From Winslowiella toletana (lineage in GTDB: Bacteria; Pseudomonadota; Gammaproteobacteria; Enterobacterales; Enterobacteriaceae): a stretch of 64,000 nt of DNA. Location: assembly GCF_017875465.1 (NCBI RefSeq), contig NZ_JAGGMQ010000001.1:1054001-1118000 (forward strand). The letters are read 5' to 3'. Both the position numbers and the translations under genes were made by a program. Within the stretch, counting starts at the first letter, position 1; the number at the start of each line of letters is the position of its first letter. Under the pieces are notes generated by a model. It saw only the letters and a program-made list of their open reading frames with translations. It did not search any database and was not told where the DNA came from. Shown piece by piece: positions 1 to 10,835 of this stretch.

Positions 1-1270
1 CCGCAGCGAGGGTGTACCGCAACATCAGCGGATTCAGTTCAGCCCTCCGGTGGTTCCGCACCCCTGGCGCGCACTGCGCGACCGTCTGAATGAAGCCTTT
101 AAAATGGCGCTGGTTTCGATGATGTCGCAGCGGTTGCGCACTTTCCTCACCATGCTTGGCATTATTATTGGTATCGCTTCGGTGGTCTCAGTGGTGGCGC
201 TGGGGAAAGGTTCGCAACAAAAAATCCTGCAGGAAATTAGCTCAATGGGCACCAGTACGCTGGATGTGTTCCCCGGCGCTGATTTTGGCGATATGAATTC
301 CGCACGCATCCAGACGCTGCGCCCCAGTGATGCCGATGCACTGGCGCAGCAGCCCTATGTCCACAGTGTCACCCCTTCGATCACTAACAGCACCACACTG
401 AAATACCGTAACCAGGCGCTGACGATTGCGGTAAATGGCGTGGGTGAGCAATTTTTTGCCGTCCGTGGCTACCGCTTATCGCAGGGAATGGCCTTTAATC
501 GCGCCAGTGTTGATGCGGTCGCGCAGGAAGCGGTGATTGATGAAAATACGCTGAAGAAACTGTTTCCCAACAATGAAAATCCGTTGGGTCAGGTGATTAT
601 GCTGGGCAATATGCCGGTACGGATTATCGGGGTTGCCACGCGCCAGAGTAGCTTTGGCCGCGACAGCAACCTCAATATCTGGGTGCCTTACACCACCGCG
701 ATGAAGCGCATGATTGGCAAAACTTACCTTAGCGGCATTACGGTGCGGATAAAGGATAATATTGACCTCGCGGTGGCGGAACAGGGGGTCACCAAACTGC
801 TGCAACAGCGTCACGGCAGCAAAGATTTCTTTATTATGAACACCGACAGCATTCGCAATGCGATTGAGAGCACCACCAATACCATGACGCTGCTGGTGGC
901 GGCGATTGCGCTGATTTCGCTGCTGGTTGGCGGCATTGGCGTAATGAATATTATGCTGGTATCGGTAACTGAAAGAACGCGGGAAATTGGCGTACGTATG
1001 GCGGTGGGCGCCCGCGCCAGCGATATTATGCAGCAATTTCTGATTGAGGCAGTGCTGGTCTGTCTGACCGGCGGCATTATTGGCGTACTGCTGGCGCTGC
1101 TGCCAGGTGTCTTGCTGGCGCAGAGCAGCAGCAGTTTCGCTATGATCTATTCGCCGTTCTCGATTATTGCCGCTTTTATCTGTTCCAGCCTGATTGGCGT
1201 GCTGTTTGGCTTCTTTCCCGCCCGCCGCGCCGCACGGATGGATCCGATTCATGCGCTGGAGCGGGAGTAA
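1..1270 (+). CDS. macB: MacB macrolide/toxin efflux ABC transporter, C-terminal part (5' end outside window)
   Basis: The frame is open from base 2, so the gene begins outside the window and the GTG at 50 is not its start. What is visible is the membrane half of MacB: a first transmembrane segment after the ABC domain ([19 protein letters not shown]), a large periplasmic MacB_PCD domain of about 230 residues, then three more membrane segments with the typical [21 protein letters not shown] and [19 protein letters not shown] ends. In the family MacB is a homodimeric inner-membrane ATPase that works with the adaptor MacA and TolC to export macrolides, enterotoxin or protoporphyrin. The ATPase domain lies upstream, outside the window. 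The C-terminus is intact. Confidence 0.93.
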   Translation, partial: RSEGVPQHQRIQFSPPVVPHPWRALRDRLNEAFKMALVSMMSQRLRTFLTMLGIIIGIASVVSVVALGKGSQQKILQEISSMGTSTLDVFPGADFGDMNSARIQTLRPSDADALAQQPYVHSVTPSITNSTTLKYRNQALTIAVNGVGEQFFAVRGYRLSQGMAFNRASVDAVAQEAVIDENTLKKLFPNNENPLGQVIMLGNMPVRIIGVATRQSSFGRDSNLNIWVPYTTAMKRMIGKTYLSGITVRIKDNIDLAVAEQGVTKLLQQRHGSKDFFIMNTDSIRNAIESTTNTMTLLVAAIALISLLVGGIGVMNIMLVSVTERTREIGVRMAVGARASDIMQQFLIEAVLVCLTGGIIGVLLALLPGVLLAQSSSSFAMIYSPFSIIAAFICSSLIGVLFGFFPARRAARMDPIHALERE

Positions 1271-1281
1271 ATCATTTACAC

Positions 1282-1339
1282 GGGCGGCGAAATGCCGCCC
1301 CGACCTCAATCAACCGCAGGGGCGGCGTTTTCGCCGCCC
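1282..1339. repeat. Intergenic palindrome pair, GGGCGGC family, between macB and cysM
   Basis: Two GC-rich dyads, GGGCGGC-gaaat-GCCGCCC at 1282-1300 and GGGCGGCG-tttt-CGCCGCCC at 1320-1339, lie between convergent macB and cysM. They belong to the family also seen at 12654, 26259, 48171 and 55948. They could act as a bidirectional transcript end or mRNA-stabilising hairpins; no long U-run follows. Confidence 0.75.
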
Positions 1340-1344
1340 GTCCA

Positions 1345-2226
1345 TCAGTTATAAACGCCAGTCGAGAGATAACGATCGCCACGATCGCAGATAATCGCCA
1401 CCACCACGCTGCCTGGCTGCTCACGCGCAATCCGCAGCGCCCCCGCTACCGCACCGCCGGAACTGACGCCACAGAAAATCCCTTCGCGTTGCGCCAGCTG
1501 ACGCATGGTCTGCTCCGCTTCGTTCTGCCCCATATCGATAACCCGATCAACTAATTCAGGACGGTAGATGCCAGGCAGATAAGCGGCCGGCCAGCGGCGA
1601 ATACCAGGAATCGCACTGCCCTCTTCCGGCTGTAGCCCGACAATCTCAACACCATGGCCCTGCTCTTTCAGATAGCGACCGACACCGGTAATGGTACCGG
1701 TAGTGCCCATGCTGGAGACAAAATGGGTCAGGCGTCCGTCAGTCTGCCGCCAGATTTCCGGGCCGGTGGTGCTGTAATGCGCCAGCGGATTGTCCGGGTT
1801 ATTAAACTGATCCAGCACTTTGCCTTCACCACGCGCCGCCATCTCCTGTGCCAGATCACGCGCACCTTCCATTCCCAGCTGTTTGCTGACCAGAATCAGC
1901 CCGGCGCCATACGCTTTCATCGCCGCCTGACGCTCAATGCTCATATTGTCCGGCATCAGCAGTTTCAGCTGGTAGCCTTTCATCGCTGCAATCATCGCCA
2001 GCGCAATGCCGGTATTGCCACTGGTGGCCTCAATCAGCACATCGCCCGGATGGATTTCACCGCGCTGTTCCGCCTGCTGAATCATCCACAGCGCCGCGCG
2101 ATCCTTTACCGATCCGGCAGGGTTATTTCCTTCCAGCTTCAGCCAGATTTCACTGCCATTCGCAGGCGTCAGGCGCTGGAGTTTAATCAGCGGGGTGTTA
2201 CCGATGGTCTGTTCGAGTGTCGTCAC
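1345..2226 (-). CDS. cysM: Cysteine synthase B (O-acetylserine sulfhydrylase B)
   Basis: Pyridoxal-phosphate enzyme making cysteine from O-acetylserine and sulfide, or S-sulfocysteine from thiosulfate. The PLP lysine lies in NNPAGSVKDRAAL and the substrate loop in EATSGNTGIA; the GTTGTITGVGRYL phosphate-binding region and the C-terminal IICDRGDRYLSTG are also present. I chose the GTG at 2226 because it has AGGA eight bases upstream and its product begins VTTLEQTIGNTPL, like E. coli CysM; an ATG at 2277 would add 17 unrelated residues. The product is 293 residues and ends about ten residues earlier than E. coli CysM. It lies downstream of cysA, as in E. coli, but a strong terminator at 2282-2309 separates them. 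Confidence 0.95.
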   Translation of the reverse strand: MTTLEQTIGNTPLIKLQRLTPANGSEIWLKLEGNNPAGSVKDRAALWMIQQAEQRGEIHPGDVLIEATSGNTGIALAMIAAMKGYQLKLLMPDNMSIERQAAMKAYGAGLILVSKQLGMEGARDLAQEMAARGEGKVLDQFNNPDNPLAHYSTTGPEIWRQTDGRLTHFVSSMGTTGTITGVGRYLKEQGHGVEIVGLQPEEGSAIPGIRRWPAAYLPGIYRPELVDRVIDMGQNEAEQTMRQLAQREGIFCGVSSGGAVAGALRIAREQPGSVVVAIICDRGDRYLSTGVYN

Positions 2227-2281
2227 TGTGGCTTCCTGGCTGGCCGATGCATGGCGCGATAAGGCTATATGATGCACAAAG

Positions 2282-2309
2282 AAAGAGGCGGGATAAATCC
2301 CGCCTCTTT
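2282..2309 (-). terminator. Rho-independent terminator between cysA and cysM
   Basis: Perfect hairpin GAGGCGGGAT/ATCCCGCCTC with a two-base loop, flanked by A-rich and T-rich tracts on both sides (AAAGA...TCTTTC). On the minus strand it is followed by TTTCTTT, placing it after cysA and before the cysM start. It would make cysM expression partly independent of the transporter genes. Confidence 0.8.
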
Positions 2310-2334
2310 CTTAAATGGATTATGCCAGAAAATA

Positions 2335-3412
<1,078 letters not shown>

Positions 3413-3423
<11 letters not shown>

Positions 3424-4288
3424 GATTTCCCTCCTGTTGCAAGCGCTTGTCCTGGCTCTCTAAACGCCATTGCAGCGCGCTTTTCAGAAACAGTGTCACT
3501 ATCGCCATCAGGGTCAACAGCGCAGCAGCAGTAAAAGCGCCGACGCTGTTGTAGTCCTGATGCAGTAATTCAACTTGTAATGGCAGCGTATAGGTTTCGC
3601 CGCGAATCGATCCCGAAACCACCGAGACCGCACCAAACTCGCCAATCGCGCGCGCGTTGGTCAGCACAATGCCGTACAACAATGCCCAGCGAATATTCGG
3701 CAGCGTCACGCGCCGGAACATCTGCCAGCCGGAGGCGCCTAACAGCACCGCCGCTTCATCTTCATGACTGCCCTGGCTTAACATCACCGGCACCAGCTCG
3801 CGCACGACAAACGGACAGGTGACAAACACCGTCACCATCACCATGCCCGGCCATGAGAACATCAGCTGGATATTATGCGCATCCAGCCAGCCGCCAGCCG
3901 GACCGTTGGTGCCGTAAAACAGCAGATAAATCAGGCCAGCAACCACCGGCGATACCGCAAATGGCACATCAAACAGGGTCAGCAGCAGCTGACGTCCCGG
4001 AAAGGTAAAGCGCGTTACCAGCCACGCCAGCAACGTGCCGAACACCAGATTCACCGGTACGGTAATCAACGCCACCAGCACCGTCAGCCAGATGGCGTGC
4101 AGCATATCGGGATCCTGCAGGTTGCTGAACACCGCGCCAATCCCCTGGGCAAAAGCCTCAGCAAAAATGGCAATCAGCGGCACCACCAGCAAACCAAGCG
4201 AGATCAGCATACCCAGACCAATCAGCAGCCACTTGCTCCAGTTGATACGCGGACGCGCGACGCCGTTAAATTCAGATACATCAGCCAT
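3413..4288 (-). CDS. cysW: Sulfate/thiosulfate ABC transporter permease CysW
   Basis: Inner-membrane permease of the sulfate/thiosulfate importer, 291 residues, the same length as E. coli CysW. It has about six membrane segments and the EAA loop region ([22 protein letters not shown]) that docks on CysA. Its start shares a base with the stop of cysT (TAATG), so the two permeases are translationally coupled; GGAGG precedes the ATG. It forms the CysT-CysW heterodimeric channel. Confidence 0.97.
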
Positions 4289-5121
4289 TACTGACCTCCC
4301 AGGCGACGGCCAAACCGGCTCTGCAGGGTATTAATGCCAAACAGCAGCAGTAACGAGGCGGCCAGAATCACCGAGGCGATGGCACTGGCGGCCGGATAAT
4401 CAAACTCCTGCAAACGCACAAAAATCATCAGCGAGGTCACTTCGGTTTTCCACGCGATATTACCGGCGATAAAAATCACCGCGCCAAACTCTCCGAGACT
4501 GCGGGTAAACGACAGCGCAGTGCCGGCCAGCAGCGCAGGCGCCACTTCCGGCAACACCACGCGGCGGAAACTCTGCCACGGACTGGCGCCAAGGGTTTGC
4601 GCCGCCTCTTCATACTCCGGGCCTAACTCTTCCAGCACCGGCTGCACGGTACGCACCACAAACGGGATGCTGGTAAAGGCCATGGCGACGGCAATACCGA
4701 GCCAGGTGTAAGAGACTTTAATGTCATACTGCGCCAGCCATTCGCCATACCAGCCATTTACCGAAAACAGTCCGGCCAGGGTTAAACCTGCAACGGCGGT
4801 TGGCAGCGCAAATGGCAGATCCATCAGGCCATCAAGCAGCGCGCGCCCCGGAAAACGGTAGCGGGTCAGGATCCACGCCATCAGCATGCCGAAAGCCGCA
4901 TTGAAAAGGGATGCCACACCGGCGGCCAGCAGCGTCACCTTATAGGCCGCCACCACCTGCTCGTTGGTGATCACTTCCCAGTACTGCGCCAGCGTCATCT
5001 GCGACAGCTGCATTAACAGTGCGCTCAGCGGTAACAGTAACACCAGACAGGTGAAAAACAGGCTACTGCCAAGGCTAAGTCCAAATCCGGGCAGAACCCG
5101 CTTACTACTTCCTGCAAACAT
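4288..5121 (-). CDS. cysT: Sulfate/thiosulfate ABC transporter permease CysT (CysU)
   Basis: Partner permease of CysW, 277 residues, very similar along its length to E. coli CysT (for example LMDLPFALPTAVAGLTL and the EAA loop EYEEAAQTLGASPWQSFRRVVLP). I chose ATG 5121, overlapping the cysP stop as TGATG, because the product then starts [13 protein letters not shown] like E. coli; the GTG one codon upstream is less likely. Second gene of the cysPTWA transcript. Confidence 0.97.
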   Translation of the reverse strand: MFAGSSKRVLPGFGLSLGSSLFFTCLVLLLPLSALLMQLSQMTLAQYWEVITNEQVVAAYKVTLLAAGVASLFNAAFGMLMAWILTRYRFPGRALLDGLMDLPFALPTAVAGLTLAGLFSVNGWYGEWLAQYDIKVSYTWLGIAVAMAFTSIPFVVRTVQPVLEELGPEYEEAAQTLGASPWQSFRRVVLPEVAPALLAGTALSFTRSLGEFGAVIFIAGNIAWKTEVTSLMIFVRLQEFDYPAASAIASVILAASLLLLFGINTLQSRFGRRLGGQ

Positions 5122-6137
5122 CACCCGCGCCCCACCGCTAACAACTTATCTAACTCACCACCACTGGCGAAATGGGTTTTCATAACCTGATCCCAGCTAC
5201 CGAAAGCATCTTCCACCCGGAACAGCGCCACAGGCGGGAAACGCTCTTTCTGCTGCGCCATCAGCTCAGGATTGTGCACGCGATAGTAGAACTGCGTAAT
5301 AATCTGCTGCGCCTGCGGCGAATAAAGGTAGTTGAGATACTCTGTGGCGGCGGTAGTGGTTTTATTTTGTTCGATATTTTTATCGATCCAGGCCACCGGG
5401 AACTCCGCCAGAATATTGGTTTTCGGCACGATCACTTCGTAATCATCTTTGCCGTACTGGTTACGAATATTATTCACTTCAGATTCAAAGCTAATCAGCA
5501 CATCGCCCAGTCCACGCTCAACAAAGGTGGTTGTCGCGCCGCGACCGCCGGTATCAAATACTGCGACGTTCTTCAGAAACTGCGTCATCTGCTGTTCAGT
5601 TTTCGCTTTGTCCTTGCCATCCGCCTGATCAAACGCTCCCCACGCCGCTAAATAAGTGTAACGCGCGTTGCCGGAGGTTTTCGGATTGGGGAAAATCAGT
5701 TTCACGTCGCTGCGCACCAGATCGCTCCAGCTGTGAATATTTTTTGGATTGCCCTTACGCACCAGGAAACCCATGGTGGAGTAAAACGGCGAGCTGTTAT
5801 TCGGCAGTCGTTGCTGCCAGTCGGCGGCGACCAGCTTGCCGCGATCGTGCAGAATCTGCACATCAGTGACCTGATTATAAGTCACCACATCGGCTTTCAG
5901 CCCCTGCAAAATCGCCAGCGCCTGCCTGGAAGAACCGGCATGCGACTGTTTAATCGTCAGTTTGTCACCAGGATGCTGCTCTGCCCACTGCTTCTCGAAA
6001 GGGGCATTCAGCGCGACAAACAGCTCGCGTGAGACGTCATAAGAGCTGTTAAGTAACTCCGTCGCCTGCGCAGCGCTCGCCAGCAGCAGCGATAAGGCTG
6101 CGCCGCTTACGAATTTGTTTATCCTGGAAGAAGTCAT
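5121..6137 (-). CDS. cysP: Thiosulfate-binding periplasmic protein
   Basis: Periplasmic solute-binding protein that delivers thiosulfate (and sulfate) to CysTWA. A signal peptide occupies about residues 1-25 ([18 protein letters not shown]). The mature part follows E. coli CysP closely, with [28 protein letters not shown] and the C-terminal [23 protein letters not shown]. Length 338. ATG at 6137 has AGGGTG upstream. First gene of the operon, so its upstream region should carry CysB control. Confidence 0.97.
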   Translation of the reverse strand: MTSSRINKFVSGAALSLLLASAAQATELLNSSYDVSRELFVALNAPFEKQWAEQHPGDKLTIKQSHAGSSRQALAILQGLKADVVTYNQVTDVQILHDRGKLVAADWQQRLPNNSSPFYSTMGFLVRKGNPKNIHSWSDLVRSDVKLIFPNPKTSGNARYTYLAAWGAFDQADGKDKAKTEQQMTQFLKNVAVFDTGGRGATTTFVERGLGDVLISFESEVNNIRNQYGKDDYEVIVPKTNILAEFPVAWIDKNIEQNKTTTAATEYLNYLYSPQAQQIITQFYYRVHNPELMAQQKERFPPVALFRVEDAFGSWDQVMKTHFASGGELDKLLAVGRG

Positions 6138-6469
6138 TTAGCACCCTGAAGTCAGCATCTGGCGAATGCCACCAGTAACCATCAGTGTATTTATAACGCA
6201 GTGAAAAGCTGTAACGGTTTTATATACCGTTTGGTGATTTGGAAGTCTAAAAAGCTATAAGCGATCGGCAAAAGTTATGCGCCAGGCGGAAATCGACACC
6301 TCCGGCAGCGTGGTGAGCGGCGGATACAAGGAGCGCATAAACCGTTTGCCGAAGCCGCGCAGGGCTGTATATAATTCAATCACCGCCAGCAATTAAATAG
6401 TAAATATTTTACGGAGATATTTAATCAGCGAATCCTTCGCTGGTTTATTTATGCACAAGGAGAATAGCC
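6138..6469. promoter_or_regulatory. Intergenic region between divergent cysP and pqaA
   Basis: This 332-base gap must hold both promoters. On the cysP strand a TATAAA (6190-6195) is a plausible -10. Just upstream is an imperfectly spaced dyad AACGGT-tttatat-ACCGTT (6213-6231) in the position expected for CysB contacts; the CysB consensus is too loose to confirm by eye. The pqaA side (about 6380-6460) is AT-rich with GGAG seven bases before the ATG. I see no convincing PhoP box and no small gene. Confidence 0.45.
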
Positions 6470-7951
6470 ATGCTAAGTGCCAGATGCGCCCTTTCTGTTG
6501 CGCTGTTTATGATTAGCGCTACATCTACCGCCGCCGATTTACAAACTATCTGCCCGGAGAATAAAGATTTTAACTATGTATTATCCTGCTACCGACAAAA
6601 GCTGGAATCATTACCTTTAAATTACAAATTAATTAAAACAGAACAATTAGACAAAGTAGAACTTCGCCGTTATCAACTGACCTCACAATCCTGGCCGGAA
6701 GATAAATCGGCGCAAACTGCATGGCAGCATGAAGTCGATATTTATATTCCTCAGCACCCCCTGTCGTCACGCGCCCTGGTGTTTATTAATAATGGCATTA
6801 ACCATAATATTAATGACGCCGCGCCTGAGCTGCCGTCAGATATGAGTGAAGCATCGCTGGCATCATTATCGCGTCAGACACAGACCATCGTGATTTCGCT
6901 AAGCAATATTCCCAATCAATATCTTACCCTGCCCGGCGACAACACAGCACGCAGAGAGGACGACCTGGTGGCGGTGAGCTGGTCACAGTTTTTGCAGGAT
7001 CCGGAAAACAACACTGAGATGCCATTACATATTCCGATGACCGCCGCCGTCTCACAGTCGATGTCGCTGGCGGTACGGGAGTTAACCTCCTGGCATATTG
7101 ATAAGTTTATCGTCGCCGGCATCTCAAAACGCGGCTGGACCACCTGGCTGACGCTGCTCTCCGACTCGCGTGTCGACGCCATAGTACCGATGGTCTTCGA
7201 CTTACCCGACATCCGTCCGGCGTTAACCCATATGTATCATTCCTATGGCAATAACTGGCCTGCCGCCTTTTATCCCTACTATATGCAAAATATTGACACC
7301 AAAATCGCCACTGCATCGTTTGCCAGACTGATGAAGATTCTCGATCCGATGCAATATAGCGGTAATGATTTTTTCCCCAGGCTGTCAGTTGCAAAGTATA
7401 TTATTAATGCCAGTGGTGATGATTTTTACGTCCCTGACAATACACGATTTTATTACGACCATTTACCCGGCGTAAAATCACTGCGGGTAGTGGCCAATAG
7501 CGGGCATTATGATATTAAAAAATATGCTGAATCCTCCCTGGCGGCATTTACCAACCGTCTGCAACACAACAAAGCATTACCGGTAATCAATACACAACAA
7601 CAAAAACAGAAACTGTTAATCTCATTTTCTGAAAAACCTGAAACTATTAAACGCTGGAGTGCGGTGAATCTTAATGCACGCGACTTCCGCTACGCCTGTG
7701 GCATCCGTTATACCTCGGCGCCGATCAAGGTCAGCGATAATATTGAGGTGACGCTGAACAGACCGCAACAAGGCTGGGAAGCCAGCTATGTTGAAGCGAC
7801 CTTCAGTGATGGCTATGTGGCGACGACGCGGGTGTATATCACCCCGGATGAGGAGTATCCGACCACCGCACCAACCTGCTTATCACTGCCAGGGCGAGGT
7901 CTGGGTGATGGAAGTCTGAGTAATGGAAAACGTGCGCTAAAAAGTGAATAA
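6470..7951 (+). CDS. pqaA: PhoPQ-activated pathogenicity-related protein (PqaA family)
   Basis: Secreted alpha/beta-hydrolase-like protein of the PhoPQ-activated pathogenicity-related family (PF10142). Signal peptide at residues 1-22 (VALFMISATSTAA/DLQ). The family's core is visible: VFINNGIN, the nucleophile-elbow-like AGISKRGWTTWL, VPMVFDLPDI and the histidine-containing VVANSGHYD near residue 350. In Salmonella Typhi PqaA is PhoP-activated and linked to resistance to antimicrobial peptides; the substrate is unknown. The gene is clearly more AT-rich than its neighbours (runs such as AAATTACAAATTAATTAAAAC) and has no E. coli counterpart here, so it is probably an acquired gene. ATG 6470 has AAGGAG upstream. 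Confidence 0.85.
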   Translation: MLSARCALSVALFMISATSTAADLQTICPENKDFNYVLSCYRQKLESLPLNYKLIKTEQLDKVELRRYQLTSQSWPEDKSAQTAWQHEVDIYIPQHPLSSRALVFINNGINHNINDAAPELPSDMSEASLASLSRQTQTIVISLSNIPNQYLTLPGDNTARREDDLVAVSWSQFLQDPENNTEMPLHIPMTAAVSQSMSLAVRELTSWHIDKFIVAGISKRGWTTWLTLLSDSRVDAIVPMVFDLPDIRPALTHMYHSYGNNWPAAFYPYYMQNIDTKIATASFARLMKILDPMQYSGNDFFPRLSVAKYIINASGDDFYVPDNTRFYYDHLPGVKSLRVVANSGHYDIKKYAESSLAAFTNRLQHNKALPVINTQQQKQKLLISFSEKPETIKRWSAVNLNARDFRYACGIRYTSAPIKVSDNIEVTLNRPQQGWEASYVEATFSDGYVATTRVYITPDEEYPTTAPTCLSLPGRGLGDGSLSNGKRALKSE

Positions 7952-7954
7952 CCA

Positions 7955-7979
7955 CCGGGGGGCAGATGCTGCCCCCCGG
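7955..7979. terminator. GC-rich hairpin between convergent pqaA and yfeX
   Basis: Perfect dyad CCGGGGGGCAG-atg-CTGCCCCCCGG in the 32-base gap between the two stop codons. Symmetric and probably a bidirectional 3' end, though neither side has a strong U-run. Confidence 0.6.
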
Positions 7980-7983
7980 CTGA

Positions 7984-8880
7984 TTACAACGCCAGCAACT
8001 GCTTAAGCGATGGCGCGTAGAAATAGCTGCCAGTAACCGGTTTGGTAAAGCGCAACATGGCATCGTATTTGCCGTCGCGTTCACCAAACATACTGAGCAA
8101 CTGCTGTTCAATATTGTACAGCGTGGCGCAGTAAGCGATAAAGTACAGGCCATTAGCGCCGCTGACCGTGCCATATGGCAGGCTCTGGCGCAGGATTTTC
8201 AATCCCTGGCCATTCTCTTTTAAATCAACGCGACTGATATGCGAGGTAGCCGGACGCGTTGCGCTGTCCAGTTCTTCATTACTGAGCTTAGTGCGTCCCA
8301 TCACCTGCTCCTGCTTGCTAACCTCCAGACGCTGCCACTGTTGCAGATTATGCTGCCAGCGCTGAGTAAACACATAGCTGCCGCCGCGATCGTCGCCATC
8401 GGCGATAATCGCCACCTGCTGACGCTTTTCGCCCTGCGGGTTTTCAGTGCCATCGACAAATCCAGAGAGATCGCGATCTTCCACCCAGCGGAAGCCATGG
8501 GTTTCATCTTCGACGGTGATGGCGCCGCCAAAGGCCGCCAGAGCCGCCTGCGCCAGGCTAAAGTTCACATCGTGACGCAGTGACTGGATATGAATCAGCA
8601 GATCGCGCTGGGTAGCCGGTGCAATACCTTTGCCCAGCGGCTGGAAGGCTTTCAGCTCCGCAGCGCCTTGCCCGGCGCTCAGATCGCGCCACAGCGCATC
8701 GCCAAAGGCCAGCACTGCACCTGAACCGGCATCCGGAAACTGCTGTTGCAGTTGTGTCAGCTGTTGCAGAAACTGTTTACTGCCGCTGCGAATCGCGTCT
8801 GTATCACCCTGAACGCTGGCTTCGAGGTAAATCGCAAAACGGCGATGTTCAAGTAAAATGCCGCTCTGAAACTGAGACAT
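7984..8880 (-). CDS. yfeX: Dyp-type heme peroxidase YfeX
   Basis: Cytoplasmic dye-decolorising-type peroxidase, 298 residues, close to E. coli YfeX (299). Distal-side motif GFVDGTENP at 140-148 with the catalytic Asp143, proximal heme ligand His214 in [10 protein letters not shown], distal Arg231 in LRQSLPYG. The E. coli protein oxidises porphyrinogens; a proposed deferrochelatase role is disputed. It is followed on the same strand by nothing before pqaA. ATG 8880 has GGAG (CTCAGGAGATCCTCCGC context). Confidence 0.95.
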   Translation of the reverse strand: MSQFQSGILLEHRRFAIYLEASVQGDTDAIRSGSKQFLQQLTQLQQQFPDAGSGAVLAFGDALWRDLSAGQGAAELKAFQPLGKGIAPATQRDLLIHIQSLRHDVNFSLAQAALAAFGGAITVEDETHGFRWVEDRDLSGFVDGTENPQGEKRQQVAIIADGDDRGGSYVFTQRWQHNLQQWQRLEVSKQEQVMGRTKLSNEELDSATRPATSHISRVDLKENGQGLKILRQSLPYGTVSGANGLYFIAYCATLYNIEQQLLSMFGERDGKYDAMLRFTKPVTGSYFYAPSLKQLLAL

Positions 8881-8996
8881 GCGGAGGATCTCCTGAGTAT
8901 GATAGTAAACGCGAGTCGATTTAAGCGCTTATCATACGCGATGTTTCAGACCGCATCTTGCGCCACGGCAAAAATTACCGCACTTTCACAGGGTAC

Positions 8997-9611
8997 TCAG
9001 CTACGCCAGATAATTTTACTCAGCGTCCAGTTTTTCAGCGTGTCATCGGATGGCATTAAGCCTTCCGGACCATGCCAGTCACCACTGTAGACATAGCTGA
9101 TATGCTGGCTGCCAGGCGCTTTACATTCGACGGCGCTGCTGTCCAGCCCCGCCGCCTTCTCGCAAGCGCCAAAGGCTTTGCTGTAGCGCTCGCTGAACTT
9201 GCTGCCGATTTTAGCGCCATCGCTGCTGGCGACCGCTTCATCCATCACCTCAACGCTGGTTACGTTGCTTTTACCGTTAATCACCAGCTTCACCTTGCCG
9301 TCGTCGAGTGCCTGCCAGAAAGAGACGACATTGCCATCGCTGGTGCGCATCCCCTGCCGCAGCGTGTAATGACCATCCAGACCTTTATCGATGGCGCTGG
9401 CGTTCATCGCCGTGCTGCCATTGATCGCGCCGACGCCCTGCTCATTCACTTCAAGTGAGGAACCAAACCAGTTAAGCGGTGACAGGCTTGACCAGGATAC
9501 TTTGGCAAACGGGTTCCACCAGCTGCCTTCAGACGGCGCGCTGGAGCCGGAACTGGCGCAGCCGGTAAGTAGTAATGCGGCCGTCATTAACGCCGGATAA
9601 ACAGATTTCAT
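8997..9611 (-). CDS. yfeY: RpoE-regulated lipoprotein YfeY
   Basis: Predicted outer-membrane lipoprotein, 204 residues, of the YfeY family. The lipobox LLLTGC sits near residue 18 after a short charged start (MKSVYPALMTAALLLTG/C). I chose ATG 9611 because GGAG lies five bases upstream and the signal peptide is then of normal length; the ATG at 9632 would add seven residues. YfeY is sigma-E controlled in E. coli; no strong sigma-E promoter is obvious in the short gap here. Function unknown. Confidence 0.88.
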   Translation of the reverse strand: MKSVYPALMTAALLLTGCASSGSSAPSEGSWWNPFAKVSWSSLSPLNWFGSSLEVNEQGVGAINGSTAMNASAIDKGLDGHYTLRQGMRTSDGNVVSFWQALDDGKVKLVINGKSNVTSVEVMDEAVASSDGAKIGSKFSERYSKAFGACEKAAGLDSSAVECKAPGSQHISYVYSGDWHGPEGLMPSDDTLKNWTLSKIIWRS

Positions 9612-9677
9612 TGCAACTCCTGTAGTCAGCACGAAACGCGTGCGAGTCAGCTTTGAGTGCTGAATGGGGGAAAAGTT

Positions 9678-10127
9678 TTATTCCACCGCGTTAAGTGTTG
9701 GATCGAAACAGTTACGGACCCGCTGACTGAACAGCAGATAGCCCAGCGCCAGCAAATCGAACAGCATAAACAGCAGCATCAGCGGAGAGAAAGCGTCATC
9801 CCCCTGCCACAGCGTCACACCCTGCAATAACATCATCGCCAGCAGATCGAGGCACAGTACCCAGCGCCAGCTCTGCCACAGACGCGGCAACCGCTGGCGA
9901 TAACCGGTCAGCAGCAGACCCAGGGCCGCCGGAACGCCTGACGCCATGCCAATCCAGAACGCCTGGCGATCCGGGTATAACAGCTCCAGCAGTTCGGCGC
10001 CCTGCTGACGTGATGCACCAGCCATTACAAATAACAGCCAGGTGCGCGCCTGTAACAGCAGAATAATCCAGAAAGTCAGCGGCAGCCGCAGCTGGCCTTT
10101 ATGGTCGTAATCGTCGGGAGAGATCAT
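9678..10127 (-). CDS. yfeZ: Inner-membrane protein YfeZ (DUF2919)
   Basis: Small integral membrane protein of unknown function with about four hydrophobic segments (LTFWIILLLQARTWLLFVMA, FWIGMASGVPAALGLLLTG, WVLCLDLLAMMLLQG, LMLLFMLFDLLALGYLLF). The start at 10127 gives MISPDDYDHKGQLRLP, which aligns with the E. coli YfeZ start; an in-frame ATG at 10172 lies inside a palindrome (GGGCGGGC...GCCCGC) and is unlikely. Ribosome site weak. Lies between ypeA and yfeY on the same strand, as in E. coli. Confidence 0.85.
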   Translation of the reverse strand: MISPDDYDHKGQLRLPLTFWIILLLQARTWLLFVMAGASRQQGAELLELLYPDRQAFWIGMASGVPAALGLLLTGYRQRLPRLWQSWRWVLCLDLLAMMLLQGVTLWQGDDAFSPLMLLFMLFDLLALGYLLFSQRVRNCFDPTLNAVE

Positions 10128-10189
10128 AGATAAACAGAAGTACCGCACAGAGAGGACCAGATGGGCGGGCAAAGTCGCCCGCAGCAGAA

Positions 10190-10615
10190 TTAATATTCGC
10201 GATCTTCAATCAGGCGCTTGCCGAGACATACGGAATCCTGCATTTCGTAATCAAGTTTTTCATAAAACCCCATTACTGCATCATTCTCTTCACGCACCAT
10301 CAGGTTGATTTTCGGGCAACCACGCGCAATCAGCTTTTTCTCCAGCCGGTTCATCAGCGCATTGGCAAAGCCACGGCCACGATAATCCGGATGCACGCCG
10401 AGATAGTAGGCCGACCCGCGATGTCCGTCGTAACCGCCCATCAGCGTACCCACGATTTCACCGCCCACTACCGCCACCAGAAACAGGTCAGGGTCATGAT
10501 TCAGTTTACGTTCAATATCCATCTCGGGATCGTTCCACGGGCGTAACAGGTCACAACGCTCCCAGAGGGTGATGACTTCTTCAAAATCGTCCTGGAGGAA
10601 TACGCGGATTTCCAT
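10190..10615 (-). CDS. ypeA: GNAT-family acetyltransferase YpeA
   Basis: 141 residues, the same length as E. coli YpeA. GNAT fold with the acetyl-CoA pyrophosphate loop [11 protein letters not shown] at about 90-100, preceded by the beta-4 strand AYYLGVHPD, and a C-terminal [21 protein letters not shown]. The substrate is not established. Divergent from amiA. Confidence 0.93.
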   Translation of the reverse strand: MEIRVFLQDDFEEVITLWERCDLLRPWNDPEMDIERKLNHDPDLFLVAVVGGEIVGTLMGGYDGHRGSAYYLGVHPDYRGRGFANALMNRLEKKLIARGCPKINLMVREENDAVMGFYEKLDYEMQDSVCLGKRLIEDREY

Positions 10616-10835
10616 GGAGTATTCTCAAATGTTTCGCACAATCTGCTGATTATCACGCATTCTTTGCATGGCGCAAGGGGCGAATCCCTTTGCGGGGCAA
10701 AAAAAATGGTTTTCCTTAATTAGCGTACTGAAATAAAAAGTAAAATGCTGACATAGTTCCGTGGTCGCAGTCGGCGAATTGATACGATATAACAATACTC
10801 TCTTTATATGCCGGGCAGGACTACGCAGGATTACC

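Noticed and set aside
476..1309. Minus-strand frame of 277 codons opposite macB
   Set aside because: His/Gln/Arg-rich shadow with no family features, antisense to a clear gene.
6380..6460. PhoP box before pqaA
   Set aside because: Only loose TATTTA-like hexamers at the wrong spacing (six, not five bases) and one isolated GGTTTA; not a convincing direct repeat.
10673..10697. Inverted repeat GCAAGGG...CCCTTTGC as a terminator before amiA
   Set aside because: The A-run is on the wrong side for either flanking gene (ypeA and amiA are divergent), so no terminator role is supported.
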